A stretch of 64,000 nucleotides of DNA from Flavobacteriales bacterium (GCA_015665275.1 JADFAL010000030.1:38125-102124), one strand, 5' to 3'. Counted from the stretch's first letter, positions 28,379-37,139 are shown. Notes: generated from the letters alone by a model not told the origin. Numbers and translations are program-made.

Positions 28379-28767
28379 GAAATTGGATTTTCATAGTGTT
28401 GTTTTTTGTGAGTTGCTCTCCTGGAGCAGATCGATTGGAAGCACCCGAAAATCTTATCGAGAAAGATAAAATGGTAGATGTTCTTACCGAACTAATGAAA
28501 CTCGAGGGACATGCAAATGCCCAATACATTCAAGTACCTCGTTACGAAAAATTGATAACCGCATCGGCCGATTCCTTATTTAAGGCAAAGGGAATTTCGC
28601 CGAAGCAATTCGAAGCATCTTTCGATTATTACGCGCATCAACAGTCTGATTTAGAAAAGATGTACGAAAAGGTACTCGACAACCTTAACCACGAGATGAC
28701 GGATTTGGAATTGCAAGAGGAGAAGAAACCAAAAGTTGACTCGCCCGAGAAAAACGAAGAAAAATAG
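28375..28767 (+). CDS. DUF4296 lipoprotein
   Basis: 130 residues. Very short signal WIFIVLFFVSC with lipobox (FVSC), then RLEAPENLIEKDKMVDVLTELMKLEGH, the DUF4296 signature, and helical segments ending in a charged KKPKVDSPEKNEEK tail. Starts in the dihydroorotase stop (ATGA overlap) and ends 8 bp from a convergent ORF. Function unknown; the genomic association with dihydroorotase is conserved in the phylum but unexplained. Confidence 0.88.
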   Translation: MRNWIFIVLFFVSCSPGADRLEAPENLIEKDKMVDVLTELMKLEGHANAQYIQVPRYEKLITASADSLFKAKGISPKQFEASFDYYAHQQSDLEKMYEKVLDNLNHEMTDLELQEEKKPKVDSPEKNEEK

Positions 28768-28775
28768 TTAATGTT

Positions 28776-29183
28776 CTAAGAAGTTGTTAAGCCCAAGTCT
28801 GATATAATACTCAATTTTTCAGCTTCTCGTTTTTTTATTTCTGATTCACAGGATGCCAATTGTTCTCGCGCTTTCCTTTTTGTCCGGGAATCACCATGAT
28901 CGAGGTCAATACCACCTTTCTCAATTTCATATTCTTCGATTTCTTCGTTGCATTCTATATAGCGCTCGAATTTTTCTCGATTGTCGTCGATTAGCACTTT
29001 TATCTCGTGGTAAGGTTCCTCAACACCATCATCCTGCACTGCTTCAATATATTGCCCGTAGTTTAGATATTCTTTCGCCTTCGCAGCTGCCTTTTTTGCT
29101 GCTGCCGCTTCTATTTCGCGCTGCTCATCCCGCGCTGAATTATCATCAAAGTAGAGACCGACATCTTCTCCGTCAGATTTCAC
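28776..29183 (-). CDS. unrecognised charged, helix-rich protein; 5' end unresolved
   Basis: From GTG 29183 this gives 135 residues, mostly charged helix with an Ala/Lys-rich stretch (EIEAAAAKKAAAKAKEYLN) and a Glu/Lys-rich C-terminal coiled-coil. The frame is open further upstream to a TGA near 29370, adding TKAEVDAIRLKDIKWC, then TGDRDGQAACLCPTC and ATWLEEDG, without any ATG. The upstream part has a CxCPTC cluster that could bind metal. I do not recognise the family. It is the last frame of the ruvC operon and probably the C-terminal fragment of a larger gene joined to the broken AhpD-like gene. Confidence 0.5.
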   Translation of the reverse strand: MKSDGEDVGLYFDDNSARDEQREIEAAAAKKAAAKAKEYLNYGQYIEAVQDDGVEEPYHEIKVLIDDNREKFERYIECNEEIEEYEIEKGGIDLDHGDSRTKRKAREQLASCESEIKKREAEKLSIISDLGLTTS

Positions 29184-29325
29184 CTTGTTTTTTGCCGCCG
29201 CAAGGGGTTTGGCCTTTCCTTTTGCACCATCTTCTTCTAACCAGGTAGCACAAGTAGGGCATAAACACGCAGCTTGTCCATCACGATCTCCGGTACACCA
29301 CTTGATGTCTTTAAGGCGAATGGCG

Positions 29326-29742
29326 TCAACTTCTGCTTTTGTAATCGTGATTCGGATTTCGTGTCAATTCTGCAGCAAAATCACACAAGGCCAGATCCGC
29401 TTCTGAAAGCTCTAGCTTTGAATAATCATCTCGGAGTTGCTGCACTTTTTGTTCGTCTTTCCAATAATGTTTTACTGCGGCTTCATGGTGTTCTTGGCAG
29501 TATTCGCAATCGTTATTCTTGGACACCACAACAGCGATCATTTCCCGTTGCACTCGTTTCAAAGGCAATTTCCCAAACATAATGGTCATATATAAATCCA
29601 TATGATTCACAATTGACTCAGGATTTAAGCTTTGAATCATGTGCACATCTGCCAACTTACCGCGGCTATTGATGAGATCGTCGTATATTTCTTTCAAGTG
29701 CCCTTCGGCAGATTCATATGGGATGACATCGATGTGTGGCAT
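29326..29742 (-). pseudogene. AhpD/carboxymuconolactone decarboxylase-family gene, truncated or frameshifted
   Basis: 138 residues then a stop. The N-terminal two thirds match peroxidase-related AhpD-like proteins: MPHIDVIPYESAEGHLKEIYDD, VNHMDLYMTIMFG, LKRVQREMIAVVVSKNNDCEYCQEHHEAAV with the CxxC-x3-H (CEYCQEHH) redox site. The family normally continues for 40-50 more residues after ALCDFAAELTRNPN. Here reading frame +1 continues as TITKAEVDAIR, which resembles the family's next helix, so one inserted base near 29345-29355 could explain the break. After that the homology ends and unrelated sequence follows. Starts 4 bp after the lipoprotein stop. Confidence 0.7.
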
Positions 29743-29746
29743 AAGC

Positions 29747-30592
29747 TTATTTTACATTGACCAAAGTGGTGATATGGATGATATGATCAGATTCCGAATC
29801 CTGAACGCTGGTAATAATTTTGACGGGATTGTTTATATCGCCACTAAGTGTGAATCGAATTGGAACTCTTTTAAAATCGTCGGCACTTTTCTTTTCTATT
29901 GTTCCCAACAGATTATCATCACGCAATAGCACAGTGCCTTTACCATCAATTATTCTCATCGGCAAAATAGGAGATGAAATACCTTCCAAATCGTGGATCA
30001 TGATATAATAATCTCGGTTTGATTCTACTTCATGCGAATTGATGATCTGTTGATCTTCTTGGTTCCACAAATAAATGGCACTATAGGAAACGTCTCTTTC
30101 CTCTAGCTTTAACTTGGGGTCTTGTTGAATACTGAATGGCATTGTGGCTACCATTTCACCTTTTCCTTTTTTATCTTGAATGCTAATTGTCGCAGTATAT
30201 GGTCCATCTTCACTCGGAAGATTTGCATCAATAAATGCTATCAATTTGACGTTCTTATTGAGTATTTTCATTTCCTTGACAAGATCTTGACTACTAATAA
30301 CTTCCTTACCCTTAGCATCTTTAACCGCAATACTCATTAATGGAAATATTTTACTTCCTTCTTTTTTAAACCCTTGGACATCTAGAAATTCGAAAGTCAA
30401 ACGCTGCCCAAATAGTAGGTTCATTCGGTTTTCTATTTTTTCGTCTATTTTAATTTGAACTTCTTTACATTTTAAGTCCGTTCCCACTACGTTTAGTCCG
30501 ATCTTCTTGTTTTCGTAATCCATGGAAAGCTTCTCCGGTTTACATCCCAGAAGAAGTGTTGTACTTAATAGCACGAGTGCAAAGAATCTCAT
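29747..30592 (-). CDS. hypothetical lipoprotein
   Basis: 281 residues with a clear lipoprotein signal (VLLSTTLLLGC, lipobox LLGC). The rest is beta-rich with alternating KIxVxI patterns (VRIPIRFTLS, DNPVKIITSV-type strands), suggesting two or more Ig-like domains. No family recognised. It begins 6 bp after ruvC and ends 4 bp before the AhpD-like gene, so it is cotranscribed with ruvC without any obvious functional link. Confidence 0.75.
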   Translation of the reverse strand: MRFFALVLLSTTLLLGCKPEKLSMDYENKKIGLNVVGTDLKCKEVQIKIDEKIENRMNLLFGQRLTFEFLDVQGFKKEGSKIFPLMSIAVKDAKGKEVISSQDLVKEMKILNKNVKLIAFIDANLPSEDGPYTATISIQDKKGKGEMVATMPFSIQQDPKLKLEERDVSYSAIYLWNQEDQQIINSHEVESNRDYYIMIHDLEGISSPILPMRIIDGKGTVLLRDDNLLGTIEKKSADDFKRVPIRFTLSGDINNPVKIITSVQDSESDHIIHITTLVNVK

Positions 30593-30598
30593 ATGAAC

Positions 30599-31159
30599 TT
30601 ATTTTTTTCTTTCAGGATTGTTCTTCACGAAAGAACTCCAGCTAGATGATTTTGACTTGTTGTGTTCTCCAACACCTTTGGAGTAGTGATGACAAACCGC
30701 AACGGCCAGTCCATCGGTAGCATCCAGATATTTAGGCATTTCTTCGAACTTTAAGGTTTTTTGAAGCATTCCTGCCACTTGTTCTTTCGATGCGGCACCA
30801 GATCCTGTAATTGCTTGTTTGATCCGACGCGGCGAATACTCCTCAAAAGGTAGGTTATTTGCGAGTGCAGTTGCAATTGCTACACCTTGGGCCCGTCCTA
30901 GCTTTAACATCGACTGGACGTTTTTCCCAAAGAACGGTGCTTCAATCGCCATTTCATCAGGTTTGAATTCTTTAATGAGTCCATCCATTCGATCGTAAAT
31001 ACGCTTCAGCTTGTCGGGATGCGTCGGAAGTTTTTGCAATTGAATAACGCCAAAATTGACCATTTTCAATTGTTTTCCTTGAACGTGAATAATCCCGTAT
31101 CCCATGATTGTGGTACCCGGATCGACACCCAAAATTACCTTATCTTCTAAAGTTGACAT
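30599..31159 (-). CDS. ruvC: crossover junction endodeoxyribonuclease RuvC
   Basis: 186 residues; Holliday-junction resolvase with RNase H fold. Catalytic acids: Asp in [16 protein letters not shown], Glu in [11 protein letters not shown], and the C-terminal [35 protein letters not shown] is the DNA-binding strand-helix typical of RuvC. A basic tail (ERKK) is appended. First gene of the minus-strand operon; divergent from the flippase-like gene. Confidence 0.95.
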   Translation of the reverse strand: MSTLEDKVILGVDPGTTIMGYGIIHVQGKQLKMVNFGVIQLQKLPTHPDKLKRIYDRMDGLIKEFKPDEMAIEAPFFGKNVQSMLKLGRAQGVAIATALANNLPFEEYSPRRIKQAITGSGAASKEQVAGMLQKTLKFEEMPKYLDATDGLAVAVCHHYSKGVGEHNKSKSSSWSSFVKNNPERKK

Positions 31160-31193
31160 CTGTCACTAAAACTAGCGATTTCCAACGGATTGA

Positions 31194-32186
31194 TTGAGCA
31201 TCGCTAAAGATTGGTTATCAGTTTTGTGCTATATTCAAACCATCGAAAGCGATTTGCGACATAAGAGGAAGCCAAGGGCTCGATTGTTTCTGGTTCTGAA
31301 AGTATTGCTGTTTTCCGGTGTATTGATGCTTCTTTGGTATCAATTGAATGGTGTAAAGAAAGAGGCGTGGGATGAATTCGGTGTGAAACAACCATTAGCC
31401 TTAATTGGGTCGGTATTGCTTGTGATTCCGAATATTTGGGTTGCTTACGGAAAGTGGCTCATTACCTTGAAAACAATTGAAATAAAGACAGATCAGCAAA
31501 CGAAAATCCATGCCTTCTTTGCTGGGTTGGTAACCGGACTTCTGACGCCTAACATGATTGGAAATTTCATAGGTCGCTTCTATTATTTTGACAAAGAACA
31601 TCGTGTAAATATTACTGCTTTCACAGTACTTTCGAATATTGGACAGTTTCTTGCGAGCATCACTTTTGGTGCAATTTCCGTTGTTTGGCTCGGCGAATTA
31701 TTGGTTTGGCAGGATGAAGAACGATTGATGTACTTATTATTGATCATTGTTGTGGTAAGCTATCTATTTTACTTCTACATCGATAACTTTCTTCGATTTT
31801 TCAAACGCATGAAATTCGGAGCATCGTTCAAAAAACTTCTGAAGAAAAGTCCGTGGTTTCGAACGCATATTTTGTTTTTGAGTTTCACCCGATTTGTACT
31901 TTTTACGCTTCAATTTTCATTGATGCTGGTTGCTTTCGGCGCAGAATGGAGTTTGGAATTAATCGCAGGGATTTGGCAGGTATATTTGTTGACAATGATT
32001 GCTCCTTCTTTGATTCTCGGGAAGGTCGGCGTGAAAGAATCCATCGCGTTGTTCGTTCTTGCAACCTTGGGAGTGAATGAGGTAGCCATTCTTTTTGCAT
32101 CATTGTCTATTTGGTTATTGAATACGGTTTCACCAGCTTTACTGGGATTATTAATTTGTCGTAACAGAACATGGAAACAAGCATAG
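31194..32186 (+). CDS. lysylphosphatidylglycerol synthase TM-domain / flippase-like protein
   Basis: About 330 residues with eight or more hydrophobic helices, for example LVLKVLLFSGVLMLLWYQL, IHAFFAGLVTGLLTPNMIGNFIGRFYYF and LLLIIVVVSYLFYFYI. The GLLTPNMIGNFIGR turn and KVGVKESIALFVL region fit the LPG_synthase_TM (UPF0104) superfamily. No catalytic LPG domain follows. The TTG start at 31194 is uncertain; a later codon such as GTG near RKPRARLFLVLKV may be used. The 3' end overlaps the following GT2 gene by 16 bp, suggesting that they act together on a lipid-linked glycan or glycolipid. Confidence 0.78.
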   Translation: MSIAKDWLSVLCYIQTIESDLRHKRKPRARLFLVLKVLLFSGVLMLLWYQLNGVKKEAWDEFGVKQPLALIGSVLLVIPNIWVAYGKWLITLKTIEIKTDQQTKIHAFFAGLVTGLLTPNMIGNFIGRFYYFDKEHRVNITAFTVLSNIGQFLASITFGAISVVWLGELLVWQDEERLMYLLLIIVVVSYLFYFYIDNFLRFFKRMKFGASFKKLLKKSPWFRTHILFLSFTRFVLFTLQFSLMLVAFGAEWSLELIAGIWQVYLLTMIAPSLILGKVGVKESIALFVLATLGVNEVAILFASLSIWLLNTVSPALLGLLICRNRTWKQA

Positions 32187-33289
32187 AGTGGATCAATTAT
32201 TTCCTTTGGGCATACGGGATGTTTTTCGCCCTGATTGCGCTCTTTGGTTTTTCTTTGCAACGGAACAAAGAACGCGGTTATTCAGAAGGGGAGAAGATTT
32301 CTGCCGATGAGGTTACCCTCTTAATTCCCTTCAGAAACGAATCGAAGAATTTGCCAGCTTTGTTGGAGAGTATTTCGAAACTATCTTTATTTCCAGCGGA
32401 GATCATTTTCATTAACGACCATTCAGAGGACGATTCGGTAAACCTTATACAGGTGAGCATGGAGGGGTTGCCAATTAAAATTATTCATGCCTGCGAAGGA
32501 AATAGTGGGAAAAAGAATGCCATTCGAGAAGGCGCTGTCCTTGTGGAAACAGAATTCACCTTAACATGGGATGCTGATGTGGTTGTAGATGAGAACTATT
32601 TCAAAGTATTGGAGCGATTGTCCAAAGCAGATATGTACGTTTTGCCAGCCATTTTTTCCTCGAAGTCATTTCAACAGCATTTGTTCACGTTCGATGTGGT
32701 GGTGGCCAATGCAGTTAACACGGGATTGGCAGGTTGGAGAAGGCCCATTTTCGCTAGCGGAGCCAATTTATTGTACCGTTCTCGTAAGTTCGAGGAATTG
32801 GATTCTATTGATAAACACGCTCATATTTCAAGTGGCGATGACACTTTTTTACTGCGCGATTTCACTAAGAACAAGGCGAAGGTCCGATTGAGTACCGAGC
32901 CGCAACTGGCAATTACTACATCAGCACCTACCACAATCAAAGCATATTTTTCTCAGCGTCTTCGTTGGGTAAGTAAAACGAATGCCTTGGGGGATTGGCT
33001 TAACACCTTTATCGCAGTAAAACAGTTAGTATTGATGATCGCCTTCGTAACCTTACTAATTTGGACTTTGTTGCAAGGATTTTGGTTTGGATTGATCTAC
33101 CTTATAGCCTGCAAAACAATGACAGATTTTCTTGTTTTTAGCGCTTACTTCAAACAAATTAAACGATCTGGTTTATTGTTGATGCTGCCCTTTGCTGAAA
33201 TTTGGTTTCCGATCTATTCAATTGTACTAGCGGCAATTATTCCTTTATACCGACCCAAATGGAAGGGGAGAACGATTGTTTCAAGTTGA
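32171..33289 (+). CDS. family 2 glycosyltransferase, membrane-bound
   Basis: 372 residues. An N-terminal helix (FLWAYGMFFALIALFGF), a GT-A domain (VTLLIPFRNESKNLPALL, IIFINDHSEDDSV, the DxD in LTWDADVVVD, SSGDDTFLLRDF, and QRLRW of the QxxRW motif) and three C-terminal helices. This is the processive or semi-processive GT2 layout. The overlapping upstream flippase-like gene suggests a shared role in glycolipid or capsule export. Sugar and acceptor are unknown. Confidence 0.88.
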   Translation: METSIEWINYFLWAYGMFFALIALFGFSLQRNKERGYSEGEKISADEVTLLIPFRNESKNLPALLESISKLSLFPAEIIFINDHSEDDSVNLIQVSMEGLPIKIIHACEGNSGKKNAIREGAVLVETEFTLTWDADVVVDENYFKVLERLSKADMYVLPAIFSSKSFQQHLFTFDVVVANAVNTGLAGWRRPIFASGANLLYRSRKFEELDSIDKHAHISSGDDTFLLRDFTKNKAKVRLSTEPQLAITTSAPTTIKAYFSQRLRWVSKTNALGDWLNTFIAVKQLVLMIAFVTLLIWTLLQGFWFGLIYLIACKTMTDFLVFSAYFKQIKRSGLLLMLPFAEIWFPIYSIVLAAIIPLYRPKWKGRTIVSS

Positions 33290-33354
33290 GAATACATTGA
33301 ACAAAGATGTGCGGAACTTGTTGAAGTATCGAATTAATCGAATTACACTTTGTA

Positions 33355-33813
33355 CTACTTCGTGAATACGTGTTTGTAATACGGGTACTCCGAGCTTCCT
33401 TTGCTTATTGGTAAGTGCCAATCACTGGTAATTAGTGTATCTTCATTCACGCACCCTACAAGTGAATCACTTTCCTTGTTATTTGGAAGAATTTTGTATT
33501 TAAAACTGTTGTTCAAGTCCAAGCACAGTCCCGCTTTAAATTCAGGCAATACCAGGCGGTATTTTTCTTCTTCCGAATTTTTAATTTGATAGATGCGCCC
33601 TTTTTCCTCAATGCGAATGCTGTAATTATCGGCATAGTTGGTTGCTGGAATAATGCTTGTAAGAACGGTGTCGTTGGCGCTGTCGTAGGTGTACTCGATA
33701 GAATACTGCCAGTTCCATGTTCCTTGCATTACAAGGCTGTCTTGTTCCAGTTTATCTTTGATACAAGAGGTTAGTATAAGCATCAAAACGGCTGCGATAG
33801 AAATGTACTTCAT
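33355..33813 (-). CDS. hypothetical small lipoprotein
   Basis: 152 residues with signal ISIAAVLMLILTSC (lipobox LTSC). The mature part starts with QGTWNWQYSIEYTYDS and is beta-rich, resembling small lipocalin-like Bacteroidota lipoproteins; no firm family. It stands alone between a convergent GT2 gene and the DUF3127 terminator. The interval 33814-33980 upstream holds no gene or clear promoter box. Confidence 0.7.
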   Translation of the reverse strand: MKYISIAAVLMLILTSCIKDKLEQDSLVMQGTWNWQYSIEYTYDSANDTVLTSIIPATNYADNYSIRIEEKGRIYQIKNSEEEKYRLVLPEFKAGLCLDLNNSFKYKILPNNKESDSLVGCVNEDTLITSDWHLPISKGSSEYPYYKHVFTK

Positions 33814-33980
33814 AGATGGGGTGTTAGGTTAAGTAGAACAAATTAGAGAGGGAGAAGGTTACAGTAGGTGTAGGTGCAGACAGATAATTTCGGAAATATT
33901 TTTAAACATTACTAGAAAAATCAATTATTCTAATTCGCGAAATGTCGAATTTGAGCATCTTTTATGAAATATTCGCGCAC

Positions 33981-34007
33981 AAAAAAGGCTGTCCTCTAAG
34001 ACAGCCT
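33981..34007 (-). terminator. terminator of the DUF3127 gene
   Basis: Perfect 8-bp stem AGGCTGTC / GACAGCCT with a 6-base loop. Read on the minus strand it is followed by TTTTTT and lies 20 bp after the DUF3127 stop. Confidence 0.88.
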
Positions 34008-34026
34008 CTTAAAAAATCTATTTCCC

Positions 34027-34413
34027 TTAAAACGGCAAATCATCATCTTCTGATGCATCCGTTCCTCCGGAAGGCATTGGAGATGCAGCTGGATCCAAAT
34101 TCATATCTGAAGGTCCACCTTGAGGCATTCCCTGACCCATTTTCTCAATGCGCCATGCATCCAAAGTATTGAAGTACTTCACTTCTCCCTGAGGGCTCGT
34201 CCACTCGCGACCGCGCAAGTTAAAAGAAACTTCTACCGTTTCTCCTTCTGTCATTCCGTCAATCATAGAACACTTGTCCTGAACGGCTTGGAACATGATA
34301 TCCTGTGGATACATGCTTGAAGAATCTGTAATTACGAATTCACGCTTTGCAAACTTTTCGGTAACCTGAACTGTGTCTTTTATTACTTTAATTTGTCCTG
34401 TTAATTTGAACAT
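34027..34413 (-). CDS. DUF3127 protein with SSB-like acidic tip
   Basis: 128 residues. An OB-fold-like domain of about 90 residues (LTGQIKVIKDTVQVTEKFAKREFVI, VEVSFNLRGREWTSPQGEVKYFNTLDAWRIE) matches DUF3127. A Gly/Pro/Met-rich linker follows, ending in SEDDDLPF. That layout, OB-like core plus flexible linker plus DDLPF, is the same as in SSB, whose tip here is QDDLPF. It may bind nucleic acid and SSB partners; that is inference. Ends at a strong terminator; upstream gap to the flavin reductase gene is 36 bp on the same strand. Confidence 0.88.
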   Translation of the reverse strand: MFKLTGQIKVIKDTVQVTEKFAKREFVITDSSSMYPQDIMFQAVQDKCSMIDGMTEGETVEVSFNLRGREWTSPQGEVKYFNTLDAWRIEKMGQGMPQGGPSDMNLDPAASPMPSGGTDASEDDDLPF

Positions 34414-34449
34414 AATTGCTTATTAGTTTATAGTTGTTGTTTGTGTTGT

Positions 34450-35346
34450 CTATCCATTGTTGAATGCCAATAATGTCATCCAAGCTTCGTTTAATTTATC
34501 TTCTTGCAAAAGAACCTTTGCTTTTACGTGCAATTCGCGCTCTAGTTGTGAAGGATTGTCTTCTAAAGATACGAATAAATCACTCAATTCCAGAAGTTTG
34601 TGTTCGTTAACGTCTGTCTCGTTGGGGAATTCTACAATTCCTGCCAACTGCCCCAAATCGTTCGCAGAGAGTATTTCACTCGAGCGAATATCCTCGGGAA
34701 TGGCGTCGTATCCAATTCCAACGCTTGTAATTGGTTTTGTGATTTCGAACATGGAATTTTCGTCAGCACGGCAATACCAGTTGCCTCCCATTCGAGATAC
34801 CAAATCAATTTTCTTTTGATCGATTAACCCGTTTTCGTCCAACAATTCTTCGCGAATATGAATGCGTTGAACTTCGCAAATCACCAAGTTTCCGGCACCT
34901 CCTTGATCACCTAATTCTTTTACTTCGATTACCTTGCATTCGAATTGTACAGGTGCTTCCGCAACGCGTTTCGGTCGGATGGTTTCCGATGGAATGCCGG
35001 TTAAACCAGACTTTACAAATTCATCTACTTCAGGATCGAAAGGAGAACTGGCCAAACTCATTTGTTGCACCATGTCGTAATTCACCACATTGATCACTAC
35101 CTCAGGTACAACCTTTACATTGTTATAGGTGTCCTTTGTTGTATTCGTGCGTCCGCTTCTGGCTGGTGAAAAAATCATCACAGGAGGATTGGCGCTGAAT
35201 ACATTGAAGAAACTGAACGGTGCCAAATTGTCGTTGCCATCTGCGTCCACAGTGGAAGCAAAGGCAATGGGACGCGGGCCCACAGCACCTAGCAAGTGCT
35301 TGTGAATCATTGGGACAGGAAGATCTTTCGGATCAAAAGTTACCAT
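34450..35346 (-). CDS. flavin reductase family protein
   Basis: 298 residues from ATG 35346 (MVTFDPKDLPVPMIHKHLLG); ten extra residues would be added from an upstream ATG at 35376. The FMN-binding split-barrel is seen in GPRPIAFASTVDADGNDNLAPFSFFNVFSANPP and VVINVVNYDMVQQMSLAS. It probably uses NAD(P)H to reduce flavin or is a flavoenzyme of the same fold. The C-terminal 80 residues are an extra helical segment beyond the core domain. Likely cytosolic. Divergent from the tRNA-Leu/tig unit. Confidence 0.88.
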   Translation of the reverse strand: MVTFDPKDLPVPMIHKHLLGAVGPRPIAFASTVDADGNDNLAPFSFFNVFSANPPVMIFSPARSGRTNTTKDTYNNVKVVPEVVINVVNYDMVQQMSLASSPFDPEVDEFVKSGLTGIPSETIRPKRVAEAPVQFECKVIEVKELGDQGGAGNLVICEVQRIHIREELLDENGLIDQKKIDLVSRMGGNWYCRADENSMFEITKPITSVGIGYDAIPEDIRSSEILSANDLGQLAGIVEFPNETDVNEHKLLELSDLFVSLEDNPSQLERELHVKAKVLLQEDKLNEAWMTLLAFNNG

Positions 35347-35506
35347 ATCGTTCGTGCGTTGAATTGCAGAATGCAAAGGTAAGAGGAATTCAGGGCTTCT
35401 TCAAGCTGATTTTTGTCGACTTATCCACAAGTTATGGACAGTTGAACCCATTATCGAAATTCAAAAAAAATTAATTCGAGTCGTGTGTATTATTTAAATA
35501 AATCTA

Positions 35507-35514
35507 TATCTTTG
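35507..35514 (+). promoter_or_regulatory. candidate -7 element of the tRNA-Leu/tig unit
   Basis: TATCTTTG fits TAnnTTTG and sits 68 bp before the mature tRNA 5' end, in an AT-rich stretch (TATTATTTAAATAAATC). No perfect TTG at -33, although GTG occurs at about the right distance. Confidence 0.6.
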
Positions 35515-35519
35515 CAGTC

Positions 35520-35571
35520 GCTTTCAGCGGAAAGCACAAAGGTTTCAAAACCTATAATTCCATTGGAATTA
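35520..35571 (+). promoter_or_regulatory. three tandem small hairpins in the tRNA-Leu leader
   Basis: GCTTTC-AGCG-GAAAGC (35520-35535), AGGTTT-CA-AAACCT (35540-35553) and TAATTCC-ATT-GGAATTA (35555-35571) follow each other between the -7 box and the tRNA. All arms pair perfectly. Possible processing or attenuation structure. Confidence 0.5.
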
Positions 35572-35581
35572 TTGATTTAAT

Positions 35582-35663
35582 GCGGGTGTGGTGAAATTGG
35601 TAGACACGCTAGATTTAGGATCTAGTGCCGCGAGGTGTGTGGGTTCGACTCCCTCCACCCGCA
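35582..35663 (+). tRNA. tRNA-Leu (anticodon UAG)
   Basis: Acceptor stem GCGGGTG pairs with CACCCGC, followed by discriminator A and no encoded CCA. D-arm contains TGGTAGAC; the anticodon arm is CTAGA-TTTAGGA-TCTAG with UAG at the centre of the loop; a long variable arm marks a class II tRNA; the T-arm has GGTTCGACTCC. It reads CUA and related leucine codons. It is 67 bp upstream of trigger factor and may share its transcript. Confidence 0.97.
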
Positions 35664-35730
35664 CAAAAAAAACAATGGTGTAAGATCGTCTTATGCCATT
35701 TTTTGTTTAACACGAGTAAAGACTAGAGTA

Positions 35731-37086
35731 ATGAATGTAACTCGTCACGATGTAGATGCGTTGAACGCAAAACTTACGGTAGAAATTTTGCCGGCTGATT
35801 ACGAAAAGAAGGTGAACGATACCTTGGACAATTACCGTAAAACAGCACGAGTACCTGGATTCCGTCCCGGACATGTTCCAATGGGATTAGTGAAAAAGCA
35901 ATACGGAAAAGCAGTTCTTTCCGAAGAATTGAACAAAGTAGTGAGCCAATCGTTGCAAGAATATATCTCTGAGAACAAATTAGATATTCTTGGAAATCCT
36001 ATACCAGCAGAAGGTGAGGATAGCTTCAAAGGGGATTTCGAAAATCCAGATACCTTTGAATTCTACTACGACATCGCTCTTGCACCAGAAGTGAACGTTC
36101 CGTTATCAGGAAAGAACAAGTTCGACTATGTTAAGGTGAAGGTTGACGATGCATTGATCGAGAAGCAAATTGAAGATTTACGTCGCCGTTACGGAAAGTT
36201 GGTTTCCGGAGATAAGATTGGAGAAAAAGACATGGTTTTGGCTCAATTTGTTGAGTTGAACGATGACGAGACGATCAAGGAAGGAGGAATCTTGCACACT
36301 TCAACAGTTTCATTGGAGTTCGTTTCTAACGACAAAGTGAAGAAGTCATTGATTGGAAAGCAGATAGGCGATAAGCTAGTCGTAAATCCAAATGATGTTT
36401 CTCGTGGTGGCGCTGATACAGCAGCTATGTTAGGAGTTAAAGAAGACGAATTGGAAGGACTTTCCGATAAATTCCAAATGACGATCAATGAAATCAAAGT
36501 GATGGAGATGGCGGATTTGAACGAGGAGTTGTTTGACAAGTTGTTCGGTCCTGGAGCTGTAAAAGACGAGAAGGCATTGCGTGATCGCGTGAGAAATGAT
36601 TTGGATGGAATGTTCGTGAACGATTCTGACCGAATGCTGACGCGTTCTGTGTACGATAGCCTTTTGGAGAAAACAGAAGTTGAATTGCCGGATGCGTTCT
36701 TAAAACGTTGGATTCAATTGTCCAATGAGTCGAAGATCACAATGGAGCAAATCGAAGCGGATTACGAGAACTACTCAAAAGGATTGAAGTGGCAGTTGAT
36801 TCAAAGTTCGATTTTCAAAGCCAACGATATCAAGTTGGAGAACGACGAGGTTATTGAATACACAAAAGGGTTGTTGGTAAACAACTATGCTCAGTATGGT
36901 ATGCCCGCTCCTGAAGATGAGGAATTGACACAATCTGCGATGCAGGTATTGCAAAACCAAGAGGAAGCAAATAAGGTGTACGATATGCTTGCAGAACGCA
37001 AGTTGACGACTTACTTCAAAGAGACGGTAAAGTTGAACGAGAAGGAAGTTAGTTACGATGAATTCACCGAATTGGCTGCAAAGTAA
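35731..37086 (+). CDS. tig: trigger factor
   Basis: 451 residues from ATG 35731 (MNVTRHDVDALNAKLTVEIL). An open frame extends back into the tRNA, but that extension is not family-like, so the internal ATG is used. The ribosome-docking motif is VPGFRPGHVPMGLVKKQYG (GFRPGHVP), near residues 35-50. The N-terminal domain, a variant peptidyl-prolyl isomerase-like insert and the long C-terminal helical arms are present at normal length. Cotranslational chaperone bound at the exit tunnel. Followed by a strong terminator. Confidence 0.95.
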   Translation: MNVTRHDVDALNAKLTVEILPADYEKKVNDTLDNYRKTARVPGFRPGHVPMGLVKKQYGKAVLSEELNKVVSQSLQEYISENKLDILGNPIPAEGEDSFKGDFENPDTFEFYYDIALAPEVNVPLSGKNKFDYVKVKVDDALIEKQIEDLRRRYGKLVSGDKIGEKDMVLAQFVELNDDETIKEGGILHTSTVSLEFVSNDKVKKSLIGKQIGDKLVVNPNDVSRGGADTAAMLGVKEDELEGLSDKFQMTINEIKVMEMADLNEELFDKLFGPGAVKDEKALRDRVRNDLDGMFVNDSDRMLTRSVYDSLLEKTEVELPDAFLKRWIQLSNESKITMEQIEADYENYSKGLKWQLIQSSIFKANDIKLENDEVIEYTKGLLVNNYAQYGMPAPEDEELTQSAMQVLQNQEEANKVYDMLAERKLTTYFKETVKLNEKEVSYDEFTELAAK

Positions 37087-37110
37087 GCCGGTTTAAGAAA
37101 ATAAGAAGAA

Positions 37111-37139
37111 AGCCCTGACAGAAATGTCAGGGCTTTTTG
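37111..37139 (+). terminator. terminator after tig
   Basis: Perfect 10-bp stem AGCCCTGACA / TGTCAGGGCT with a GAAA tetraloop, then TTTTTG. It lies 24 bp past the tig stop and abuts the convergent LuxR-type regulator. Confidence 0.95.

Noticed and set aside
35635..35730. Extended trigger factor start overlapping the tRNA
   Set aside because: The added 32 residues are not family-like and begin inside tRNA-Leu; ATG 35731 gives the usual MNVTRHDVDALN start.
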